Part shown: positions 10,101 through 15,106 of the stretch, one piece after another | Layout: every line of letters starts with the position of its first letter | Position numbering within the stretch: the first letter of the stretch is position 1 | Virus record (IMG/VR): IMGVR_UViG_3300030104_006802 | Coordinates: 1 to 35,629 of that record | Reading direction: 5' to 3' (one strand) | Length of the DNA stretch: 35,629 nt | From: a virus | Position numbers and translations under genes: made by a program | The notes under the pieces: generated by a model | Databases searched by the model: none | Seen by the model: the letters and a program-made list of their open reading frames with translations, nothing else | Told to the model about the DNA's origin: nothing

Positions 10101-10834
10101 AAATACATTTGAAGATCGGTAGTGGTAGTTGAAGTACCAATACCTACACCATTTACACCATCAGCATACTCAAATACTGTTAATTTATGGTGAGAAAATT
10201 GTGGAAGATATTTATTTGTTGTATAATCCTTATAGCAAGACTCTTTAGGATTAGCATCAAAGAAACTTACCGCCCAAAAATGACATCCACCAGTTAAACG
10301 GAATACTGCAGACTTATTAATTTGTGCATTTTCAGGATCTGGTACGAATTTAGGTCTTATTTTTGTCTTACGTACATCATAGCCAGCTATAGATACACCA
10401 CGGGGTACAATTACACCACCTTCTACAGAGTTATACTTATATAATTCATTCGTTGGATCATCAAGATTATAGTTAGTAGAATCAGATAATTCAGGAAAAT
10501 TAGCATTTGAAATAATATTACCTTGTCTATCCCTGAATAATGCTGCAGAAGCATTATCTGGATCTGTAACTACATTTAATCCAGGCCTATTATCAATCTC
10601 ATGTTCGCCTGGGTATAATAATACTGTCGTTCTATCAAATTTATCATTATCCTGACCAATTTGGTACGAAAATCTAGCAGCTTCAAGTAGAGCTCTCTGG
10701 ATTGTCTTAAATGGTCTGGTTAATGAATTACCTTGGTTTTCAATACTATCTGTAGCATCCAAATCAGTTGGATTTACATATAGTATGTTACCTTCAACAT
10801 TCTTTAGGAAATTTTCTAGTCTACTTAAAGGCAT
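1166..10834 (-). CDS. Giant tail fibre / structural protein, 3222 aa
   Basis: This is the largest gene of the window. The N-terminus (SRLENFLKNVEGNILYVNP, then RPFKTIQRALLEAARFS) matches the common start of cyanophage fibre proteins and suggests a pectin-lyase-like beta-helix over roughly residues 1-560. Around 1080-1130 there is a glycine-rich GGxGY module. Residues about 1700-3050 are built from repeated fibre modules such as DLYLDGTANIDSLVADTA (twice), NATISGxLDVDGxTTLD (twice) and a GNVTG run. The last ~170 residues are glycine-rich with GGNGG motifs and end AIWILELG, resembling the glycine-rich tips of phage adhesins. It probably binds the host surface. A stop codon seven bases upstream forces the ATG at 10834; a late promoter lies at 10870-10877 and the ribosome binding site is weak. 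Confidence 0.85.
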   Translation of the reverse strand: MPLSRLENFLKNVEGNILYVNPTDLDATDSIENQGNSLTRPFKTIQRALLEAARFSYQIGQDNDKFDRTTVLLYPGEHEIDNRPGLNVVTDPDNASAALFRDRQGNIISNANFPELSDSTNYNLDDPTNELYKYNSVEGGVIVPRGVSIAGYDVRKTKIRPKFVPDPENAQINKSAVFRLTGGCHFWAVSFFDANPKESCYKDYTTNKYLPQFSHHKLTVFEYADGVNGVGIGTSTTTTDLQMYFHKVQRAFGDDSGRGIADFPVNTDMQPKLPEFEITGPVVVNDISVSQIIAGDGSTPTSTITVDTSTSHGLVVDSAIRIAGVTTFPNIYNGNFTVTGVSSERRFTYEASSTPTDATPTIGGVETIVPDTDNVTGSSPYIFHCSLRSAYGMCGLHADGSKASGFKSMLVAQFTGIGLQKDNNAFLVYNKTTGQYDNNGTAPSSEKPLYLNGSSRYRPTYKNAHIKASNNAFVQAVSVFAVGFSEHFTSESGGDMSITNSNSNFGSVSLNAKGFKDSSFAKDNRGYITHIIPPESQFQKNISVEWEAIDVTKTLASTVDQEHIFLDGFTDPAIPPVHVINGYRIGAKAGVDGIIRTNPDLLNVSIAGVGTYSAEIIMQNKTGGSDYSTMKVYDVERTGVINSITDSKITLTSVHQLSAGESIRVISDDGFLPDGIDTNVIYYAVTNASTQESSLTNTQIKLARNKNDALLGGSGNIIAINNNKGGVLTIESRVSDKKPGDLGHPIQYDTTKGNWYIQVKGTSNEVYAAVNSNSAQLGPRTGKTFIRRKEDTRSLNDKIYRLRYVIPKESSDARPPIPGYTLQESSTVGVSTSGEFTNDIPNVTVQRNLRIVKSVDRDPNTGITTVVTEKPHNLIMGDDVQFKKIRSGGNSAGTINEGYNIVRDIVGITSAKGFQVLFYDTDPGTFTDTSTNRSDNLPTVSRRKHKDTFTVYRAETIKSHDYQRQDGVYHLICVDSSISPTVNEYTNSKFNQNITDLYPQYDADNFSMDPSHAASFALNTPIGKVVTNDLRGSLSKEFTNNFIVGNQIGYAVTGAASHTNGITTVWTNVEHNFNTIIKLTLAAGGSGYGSAGILYNVELSGGSGHGATANVTVNGAGVVTAVEIVDGGAGYTKGNTLNVKAGAGNATVTVSIIHSNIGDAIQIVGVGTVGNRYNSGYNGIHTVTSVTPKSITYQLPSGKPAGIHSTTTAGIHTGFFMLAGNAPRINSIAYSNPDTGIAVVTTDEPHGLSVNNSFSIVGAAQTIYNGDHLVFEKNSTTQFSFKFTEKLTPATYTTSGGKAQVLPVLYGAKGGKIVVGDEKLAERQVPLAVGISTTLSNAALTAVNTTLTLTDSSGFVKGDYIQIDDEIVRVSANFSSNAATVLRGQLGSRAETHLASSLAKKIRVLPVEKRRASVLRASGHTFEYLGFGPGNYSTSFPEKQDRILTREENFLAQSTTDNGGSVVYTGVNDAGDFHIGNKVVNSQDGTEATFNIPIPTTTGSGAEGDSAGGRLDVIFDSVNIREGLIVDGNNNTTVRINAPTTVTKKLTSSSDDGAEFVSIDLTGGLSPSRTITYTATPPTGSSTLGDILFKANPDFGDHLGWVYTSQGWKQFGLISTEKDRDQLSLGIVGLGSTSASRAGKTDSNGVLQGYGGALDVRGAVVADYLLMTGISTFLGTTLFTDVTIGRLLVNGSLNVTGITTFTKGVIFDSSDEAVGITTFNNNVHFDGATAGRDILWDKSDNALEFADNTKATFGAGTGDIQIYSDGSSGFIDSPGNNTLFIRNATSGGSVKIQGNSGEESIIVNHNGSVDLYHDNTKRLETKDDGVNIIGTLETDNLTNTGVSTFSGTVNLNGEINLGDGAADTISAIGRYDTNLVPSTDGARDLGASGLEWRDLYLDGTANIDSLVADTADINGGTIDGATVGANSASSGAFTTLSASGQTDLNGDINLGNAATDSITPVGRFDGHLVPLTDDAVDLGASGVEFKDLYLDGTANIDSLVADTAKISDLSLNKLVYSSSADGELSDVTGFSYAADGNGVDRITVSKDDYMEWLGGNGAANVTGSFTGSINVVGSETVGSATVAKNLLITSSNHGLPSGNNSIGTGGPGGCVITISTGNGNINAFNGVYKVVRVTGTKIELDRAWVVLDPDSSETEVTGITFTKGNHGNEVSIQGDQITVINKIPSQAVFHNLRIRNELTVPGTISIEQGTVSKSLFVFAPATIYNLTLDRASNYSSGDQSGNLTVQGESTFSSLKNTNIPHLHATEQITTGISTFSGNIDANANVDVSGTATLATVDINAGNIDGTAIGSASRSTGKFTTLDANSNATISGNLDVDGDTTLDKTDIAGNLTVVGLADVDNIRINGNNIQSTNTNGSISLDPNGTGDVNVEGPLDVNSNATISGTLDVDGATTLDGLTVAEASTFNADVNFTGDNYSAIWDKSSNQLRLGDNATLGLGGSGDTQLWHDDGNFALANYKGHIYIQNGGSNDNSNIYIRARNDEESIICYDDSAVELYWAGTNPGVRLTTTQAGVTLSGTTTGTFSGNITGNVTGNVTGNLTGTASNAALLDNIDSASFLRSDTGDVANHRIQFTANATNNWDAINTASGSQGCIEIYNTGSGKDAFMAFHTGSDYALYFGLDAGTNKLSVGGWSMGAASYAIYHEGNNPSFGQLGISASSINALGINAQKVDDIEGASLLRSDQDDSFSGALTSNARHNGIFGTYDSYKTDHIWSMGTAYKNHSSGTNFGGLYGLAYKHTNNTTGGTMGGGHMMVWCQNGVPQGSIGSSCVWHTTAMKVTSSNHTVWHVGNDGPASGLNADKLDNNEGSFYRNADNINAGTIHQNYLGTNNNRTSTYFLAGDNVWRLVNTALITDTSPQLGGHLDTNGKNISFSDATTFGTDDTLQFGAGNDLQIFHGSSSNGVSHYRNRNIIKTQGGNANLTIELGSTTGTGILIRENVNGTIRNVLQGGWGGATTLYHGGNSRLDTRSDGAHVTGTMFADKFDTSASGSRIHAVDAGSGVTKVLCETNNDNTVRHGTAAAIKAFLGVGDTDRVRVTVLNSGSGNFATQSWCTHLVAIVNGGGGAGGNARGTGLGGWGGNGGQNFNYREQLSGIQSIPYSVGAGGSLHAVGSCDDSPSAGGNGGTSYFGPTSNRATASGGNGGAGANSGQRGANGSHGGTRFFAGDYGQGGRGGMTASSGDDGGCSHTGTAGGGGAIWILELG
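3148..3200 (-). repeat. Short in-frame repeat coding GNVTG
   Basis: A 12-base unit encoding G-N-(V/L)-T is repeated in tandem about four times, with slight variation, inside the tail fibre gene (protein SGNITGNVTGNVTGNLTG). It probably spaces two fibre modules. Such short repeats can change number by slippage. Confidence 0.6.
3600..3875 (-). repeat. Two diverged copies of a fibre module (NATISGxLDVDGxTTLD)
   Basis: Positions about 3609-3656 and 3827-3875 are close DNA copies, roughly 218 bases apart, and encode the same module with small changes. They lie in the repetitive shaft of the tail fibre and look like an older internal duplication. Confidence 0.6.
4827..5384 (-). repeat. Tandem 279-bp repeat in the tail fibre gene
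   Basis: Copy one begins at 4827 and copy two at 5106, an offset of 279 bases or 93 residues, so the frame is kept. Both encode a block around VGRFD or IGRYD, DLGASG, then DLYLDGTANIDSLVADTA. The match is strong over about 180 bases and weaker beyond. This maps to fibre residues of about 1817-2002. Confidence 0.75.
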
Positions 10835-10869
10835 TGTCGCTTATCCCGCTAGCAAGATTCATCTCCTAG

Positions 10870-10877
10870 TATTTAGA
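10870..10877 (-). promoter_or_regulatory. Late promoter TCTAAATA
   Basis: The minus strand reads TCTAAATA, a variant seen also at 20523-20530. It lies between the tRNA 3' end and the giant fibre start at 10834, about 36 bases upstream of that ATG. Confidence 0.55.
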
Positions 10878-10900
10878 CAACAAAAAACCTAATTAAATCA

Positions 10901-10971
10901 AGCGGGAGCTGAGATTCGAACTCAGGACAGAAGTTTGGAAAACTCGTATGTTACCCCTACACCACTCCCGC
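10901..10971 (-). tRNA. tRNA-Gly (anticodon UCC)
   Basis: A complete 71-base cloverleaf reads on the minus strand. The acceptor stem is GCGGGAG with CTCCCGC, followed by discriminator T. The D stem is GTGT/ACAT. The anticodon stem is CGAGT/ACTTC with a C-C mismatch at its base, and its loop TTTCCAA gives anticodon UCC (reads GGA). The variable loop is TGTC. The T stem is CTGAG/CTCAG with loop TTCGAAT. CCA is not encoded. It lies directly upstream of the glycine-rich giant fibre and overlaps the 3' end of the 76-aa gene by 15 bases. Confidence 0.93.
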
Positions 10972-11187
10972 ATTTTCAGACACAATTATATCGGAATAAA
11001 TGATCTGAATTTGGTCATCAATCTCAGTTACACACTCAACTATTTCCAAAACATCCATAAATTGTTCAATACTTTCACATGTAATTTCTTGAACAATACC
11101 CTCATTACTTACAAGATAAAAAGAGCGTCGGCAAATATCAACAACCGCAGCTGTTACATACTCATCATTTTCAAAAATTTCGTCCAT
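10957..11187 (-). CDS. Hypothetical acidic protein, 76 aa, ending inside the tRNA gene
   Basis: I do not recognise a family. The protein is acidic (MDEIFENDEYV; VLEIVECVTEIDDQ) with no membrane segment. Its last six codons and TAG stop are formed by the acceptor and D-arm region of tRNA-Gly, so the two genes share 10957-10971. A strong sigma70 promoter at 11209-11237 should transcribe gene and tRNA together, independently of the late baseplate operon. The ATG at 11187 lies about 15 bases after the expected transcription start and has only a weak ribosome binding site. Confidence 0.7.
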   Translation of the reverse strand: MDEIFENDEYVTAAVVDICRRSFYLVSNEGIVQEITCESIEQFMDVLEIVECVTEIDDQIQIIYSDIIVSENAGVV

Positions 11188-11208
11188 GTATCTTTTGATG
11201 ACTTTGAT

Positions 11209-11227
11209 ATCATAACAGAGTTATGAT
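11209..11227 (-). repeat. 8-bp inverted repeat over the -10 box
   Basis: ATCATAAC and GTTATGAT form a perfect 8-bp dyad with a 3-base centre. One arm is the -10 region of the promoter at 11209-11237 and the other lies in its spacer. This is where an operator would sit. It lacks a T run, so it is not an ordinary terminator. Confidence 0.5.
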
Positions 11228-11237
11228 TATTTGTCAA
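11209..11237 (-). promoter_or_regulatory. Sigma70-type promoter (TTGACA, 17, TATGAT)
   Basis: The minus strand has a perfect -35 TTGACA (11232-11237), a 17-base spacer and -10 TATGAT (11209-11214). It overlaps the stop codon of the 271-aa late gene and faces the 76-aa gene and tRNA-Gly. This gives early, host-polymerase expression of the tRNA from within a late cluster. Confidence 0.8.
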
Positions 11238-12042
11238 CTCCTCTACCGTAATCGTAACCAGATATTGAGAATTGTTCTGAATTGCCAGGATATTGTGCAG
11301 GCGTATCTCCCTCATATTCCACAATCAAAGGTTCTCCATCAATTCTTGCAGCATTAATCACATAGTAACAATCAACATTACTACCAGTACCAGATTTAAC
11401 GATAACAGTTTTACCCCATTCTATCTTTTCTACAAATAGATCTTGATTTCCTACTCCAATAGCAGTCAAACTAACAGTAATACTCTCAGTATCAACCAAT
11501 CCCTTCCAGTAGTCAGGCAATTCTATTTTGTTTCCTTTACTCAACCTTCCCCTGACATATACACCAGCTTCAGGGCCTTCTATACATACATGTCTTAATC
11601 TATGACCTTCCTTATTGGGATGTTTAATATCAAATCCTTTCCATCCCTGAACATTAATTGTACTACCTGTAAAAGCACAACTTTGTCCTGTACAATCTTT
11701 CAAATTACTATCATGAATATCACCACTATCAGGTTTTACTTGAAGATCACCTGCAATGTAATTATTAGGAGCTGTAATATTAATACCAATCTTATCATGT
11801 ATAATATGTACAGCACTTAAAGCTGTTGGGCCTGAAGTAGAAACTGTTGGACCAACATCAAGTACTCCTAGTGGAGGATTTGCTAATGGTGCATATCCCA
11901 ACTGAACAGGCCCATTAATTAATGCAAGACCACCATAATCAGAGTCTTCATAAGGTTTTTTCTGAGCTATATCTGAAATACCAGAACCACCCTCACTTCC
12001 AAGTGTAATTCTATTTCCATAGTGAACAAAATTGTTAGCCAT
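11227..12042 (-). CDS. Cyanophage fibre-like structural protein, 271 aa
   Basis: The central block FDIKHP...GHRLRHVCIEGPEAGVYVRG, followed by LPDYW and LIVEYEG, is a familiar cyanophage tail fibre or virion structural signature. The N-terminal half is glycine- and proline-rich and extended. A CTGQSC pair around residue 116 could form a disulphide or bind a metal. The start overlaps the stop of the 205-aa spike gene as TAATG, so translation is probably coupled. It is the last gene of the baseplate operon and is probably virion-associated. The exact role is unknown. Confidence 0.75.
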   Translation of the reverse strand: MANNFVHYGNRITLGSEGGSGISDIAQKKPYEDSDYGGLALINGPVQLGYAPLANPPLGVLDVGPTVSTSGPTALSAVHIIHDKIGINITAPNNYIAGDLQVKPDSGDIHDSNLKDCTGQSCAFTGSTINVQGWKGFDIKHPNKEGHRLRHVCIEGPEAGVYVRGRLSKGNKIELPDYWKGLVDTESITVSLTAIGVGNQDLFVEKIEWGKTVIVKSGTGSNVDCYYVINAARIDGEPLIVEYEGDTPAQYPGNSEQFSISGYDYGRGVDK

Positions 12043-12659
12043 TAGTTACCCTCAAATTCATCAAGTTTCATTGCTTTTAATAGTGAAGTTAATTTACTTA
12101 ACTCAACTGATGCACCAAAATCGGCAGATGATGCCATATTTAACACACCAGCTATTATACCACCAATTCCTTTGGCCGACATAGTAAAGTCTTTTCTAGC
12201 TTGAAGTCGAAGATTAGTACCAATAACCCTAGTGTCTGGACTATCAATAGTAATACTCTTATTAGCCTTCATAGTGATGTTACCATCATTAGTGGCAGTA
12301 ACACCCTTTGCCTCAAAAACTATATTATCAGCTCTTAAAATAATATCCCCATCTTCACATTGAATAACTGCATCACCATGTTTACAATTAATCAACTTAG
12401 CAGGAAAAACAGGATCTTGAGCGGCATCCCTTGGTCTTTTGATCTCTTCACCTAAAGCTTCAACAGATTGACCAGACACAAAAGTCATATAATCTTCTCT
12501 ATTTCCACCTTTTGTGTAAAAACCAAAACTAGAACCATTATTGGTAAGTAATCTATAAGTTACTTCACCTAGATCACCAGCTGTCATTCCAGCTTCATGT
12601 CTAAAATGTCGATAGATATCGAAATCTAGATCACCAGGCGGTTGTGGTACAGATGTCAT
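12042..12659 (-). CDS. Baseplate spike-like beta-helix protein, 205 aa
   Basis: The middle of the protein (about residues 90-160) is a run of short beta repeats such as DGDIILRADNIVFEAKG, DGNITMKANKSITID and NLRLQARKDFTMSAKG. This is the pattern of triple-stranded beta-helix tail spikes (gp5 C-terminal domain, gpV type). The N-terminus is VPQPPGDLDFDIYRHFRHE. The gene is joined to gp5 by a TAATG overlap. In T4 the spike helix is the C-terminal part of gp5; here it appears as a separate protein. Function is inferred from repeat pattern and position. Confidence 0.65.
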   Translation of the reverse strand: MTSVPQPPGDLDFDIYRHFRHEAGMTAGDLGEVTYRLLTNNGSSFGFYTKGGNREDYMTFVSGQSVEALGEEIKRPRDAAQDPVFPAKLINCKHGDAVIQCEDGDIILRADNIVFEAKGVTATNDGNITMKANKSITIDSPDTRVIGTNLRLQARKDFTMSAKGIGGIIAGVLNMASSADFGASVELSKLTSLLKAMKLDEFEGN

Positions 12660-14857
12660 TATGAACCTATCCTAGTACGTGTAAGTGGTTTACCGACACA
12701 ATTGACTACAAATATAATTTGATCGGATGCATCATCAAGTGATACTTCAGTTACTCCAGTTAGAGGAACAAATCTAAGAACCACTTTTATAATTGCACCT
12801 TGGCCAGTAGCGCTATTTATAGTAGCTTCTGGAATGCTCGTAAATCCAGATCCACCATTAACTACATCTACACCTACCAATCTACCACCAAGTACTTTCG
12901 GAGTAACAACGGCATTACCTACAGATATAGTATCAGTAGAATTATAACCATATCCACTATTGATAACAACTACATCATCAACTTCTGCAATTACAGGTGT
13001 AGCATCAGAGTTTGCAGATTGTGATATAGCATCTGATTCTAAATCACCATAAACTGTTTTAATCTTATCATATGTATTTTTATATCCATGACCAGCACTA
13101 TCCATAACAATTCTCTCAATCTCTCCGTTATCTGCAATTATAGCTGTTGCTTTTGCACCCGAACCATCTCCACAACTATCTTTAAATCTTACATATGGAG
13201 GTCTCTTTACGGTATAACCAAGTCCTCTCTCTATTAGATCAACACCTATAATTTGACCAAGATTGTTTATTACAGCATTTCCTAATCCACCAACACCTGC
13301 ACCACCAAATAATTCAACAGTAGGAGGACCACATCTCAATACATTACTTTCACATCCACCAACACCCAATAATGATGCTGGATCGCCTGCAATACCTTTC
13401 GCAGAAAAAATACTTGAAGCTCCCTTAACATTTTCCGCAGCCTCTTTAACACTACCAACCAATCCACCAAGACCAGGCACACCACCTGCAAGATTCAATA
13501 ACGAAGCAGACTCCATAAGTTTATTCATATTATCTCTTTCTTTTTGTGTTGGGCCAAGTCCAACATCATACCTACTTGGTAAAGGACATTTATGATCATC
13601 ACATCCAAGAAAATTATAAAGTATACCAACACCAGCTAATGCTTTATCAACCATTTCACCAACCGTCCCTAAAGCACCACCAAGTACTGCAGTTAAACTA
13701 TTGAGTATTGGTCCTATAGTACTAGTAATACCACCCATTATATTATTCAATAATGTACCTACAAACTGTTCCGAAGCACATAAAGGAGCATTAATGAGAT
13801 TACCCATCAAATCCTTTAAAAACCCAGTTATAGTATCTTTAAGAGCTGCAATAATATTACCAAATAAACAATGTATTTCATCAGTGACATCTTTCAACGC
13901 ATCACCAAACGGAGCTTTTAAATCTTCAGGGACAAGTTGATTTGTAAATTCGCCTATTCTTTCTTCAATATTAGAAAAAAGTGAATCTCTTATACCATTT
14001 GTAGTAGCTGTCATATAGCCACCAATCTTCTTAGAAACTAGATCAATTTCATCTTCAAGATCTACTACAGCTCCAGTTAATTTATTAACATAGAAATCAC
14101 CATAATTCTCAACCTTCATTAAGGTTTCAGAGAAATCACTAAGTGCAGTAGTTATAGCGCTAGTAGTGTTATCATTTTTACAAGTTGCAGGACTTTCAAC
14201 CTTAACTCTTTTCAAACCTTCATGAGTTCTATAAGCAGCAGTACTCATTGACTGTTCTTTAGAAGACTCATTAGATGCAATAGGTTCTTTAGTATCTCCT
14301 ATAGGAGTACCATCAATCTTACTATATTCCTTTTTTTTACTGAATTCTTTATCAGTTATGGCTGAATTATTACTAGGACTTTTTCCTACAACTTCCTGTT
14401 TATCCTTTACATCTAATACTTGTTTTGCAGCAGGTTTTCTACTTCCACCAGCAACAACATTTGGAGTAGGATCTGCAGCTCTTGGATCTCTATAAAAAAC
14501 ATGAGCAACAACTGGTTTTTGTTGATCATCTCCATCCAAATAAAACCCTAATACACTTTCACCACCTTCTAATTTGTGACTAGAATATCCTCCACCATAT
14601 CCACTCTGAGCCATTGGATTAGATAATACGTGGGCCCAAGGCAATTCCATAGGCTCCACGATTTGATCCGTCTTACCAACAATATTTACTTTTACACGGT
14701 GATTATAGATATTTTTATCTTCACCAGATTTGCCAGCATCCTTATCATAGATCTCCAAGGCATAGGGAGCCCAAGACTTACGTTCAGCGACTTGACCTAT
14801 CCACCACTGAATACCATTGGTGCCAAAACTATTTGTGCCTTCGAGAATACTAACCAT
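12659..14857 (-). CDS. 5: Baseplate hub protein gp5-like, 732 aa
   Basis: The N-terminal ~130 residues (WWIGQVAERKSW...NHRVKVNIVGKT...LPWAHVLSNPM...GESVLGFYLDGDDQQKPVVAHVFYR) match the OB-fold of T4 gp5 hub proteins. Residues of about 300-430 are long amphipathic or hydrophobic helices with many glycines. The C-terminal ~200 residues contain repeated GxGY modules (ERGLGYTVKRPPYVRF, NSGYGYNSTDTI, NGGSGFTSIPEA). I see no T4-type lysozyme catalytic motif, so the peptidoglycan-cleaving domain of T4 gp5 seems absent. The gene overlaps both neighbours by TAATG junctions inside the tail operon. Confidence 0.75.
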   Translation of the reverse strand: MVSILEGTNSFGTNGIQWWIGQVAERKSWAPYALEIYDKDAGKSGEDKNIYNHRVKVNIVGKTDQIVEPMELPWAHVLSNPMAQSGYGGGYSSHKLEGGESVLGFYLDGDDQQKPVVAHVFYRDPRAADPTPNVVAGGSRKPAAKQVLDVKDKQEVVGKSPSNNSAITDKEFSKKKEYSKIDGTPIGDTKEPIASNESSKEQSMSTAAYRTHEGLKRVKVESPATCKNDNTTSAITTALSDFSETLMKVENYGDFYVNKLTGAVVDLEDEIDLVSKKIGGYMTATTNGIRDSLFSNIEERIGEFTNQLVPEDLKAPFGDALKDVTDEIHCLFGNIIAALKDTITGFLKDLMGNLINAPLCASEQFVGTLLNNIMGGITSTIGPILNSLTAVLGGALGTVGEMVDKALAGVGILYNFLGCDDHKCPLPSRYDVGLGPTQKERDNMNKLMESASLLNLAGGVPGLGGLVGSVKEAAENVKGASSIFSAKGIAGDPASLLGVGGCESNVLRCGPPTVELFGGAGVGGLGNAVINNLGQIIGVDLIERGLGYTVKRPPYVRFKDSCGDGSGAKATAIIADNGEIERIVMDSAGHGYKNTYDKIKTVYGDLESDAISQSANSDATPVIAEVDDVVVINSGYGYNSTDTISVGNAVVTPKVLGGRLVGVDVVNGGSGFTSIPEATINSATGQGAIIKVVLRFVPLTGVTEVSLDDASDQIIFVVNCVGKPLTRTRIGS

Positions 14858-15084
14858 TAGTCGTCATAAATTAAACATTCGGGTTCGTCTGGATGTGTAT
14901 CACAGAAGAGTTCAATAGCATTAGGATCGTGATGATCACCAGCTTCTATCTCTTCGTGATGATGAGACTCATAATCTATAAGATCATGGAGTTCATCTTC
15001 AATATGATGACGTGTTGGTTCGGATATTGTAGGATCTTTTAAGAGCTCCCTATCCTTCTTAATGTGTGCTTCGATGGATTCCAT
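14857..15084 (-). CDS. Small His/Asp/Glu-rich protein, 75 aa
   Basis: I do not recognise a family beyond a general likeness to small cyanophage genes next to gp5. The protein is very acidic and histidine-rich (RHHIEDELHD, ESHHHEEIEAGDHHDP), with two cysteines in the tail FCDTHPDEPECLIYDD. The cluster of H, D, E and C could bind metal. A strong Shine-Dalgarno AGGAGG at 15088-15093 sets the ATG. Its stop overlaps the gp5 start as TAATG, so high translation here may feed gp5. A role in hub assembly is possible from position only. Confidence 0.7.
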   Translation of the reverse strand: MESIEAHIKKDRELLKDPTISEPTRHHIEDELHDLIDYESHHHEEIEAGDHHDPNAIELFCDTHPDEPECLIYDD

Positions 15085-15087
15085 TTT

Positions 15088-15093
15088 CCTCCT
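15088..15093 (-). promoter_or_regulatory. Strong ribosome binding site AGGAGG
   Basis: AGGAGG on the minus strand, three bases upstream of the ATG at 15084. This is the strongest ribosome binding site of the baseplate operon, which otherwise relies on TAATG coupling. It may re-set translation for the 75-aa gene and gp5. Confidence 0.7.
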
Positions 15094-15106
15094 TTAGCTA
15101 AGCTAT

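Noticed and set aside
10821-10862. 13-codon leader frame before the giant fibre
   Set aside because: AGGAG touches the ATG with no spacer, the frame overlaps the fibre start, and the peptide shows no feature.
12659-14857. Lysozyme domain in the gp5-like protein
   Set aside because: I looked for the Glu and Asp/Thr catalytic pattern of T4-type lysozyme between the OB-like region and the C-terminal repeats and did not see it.
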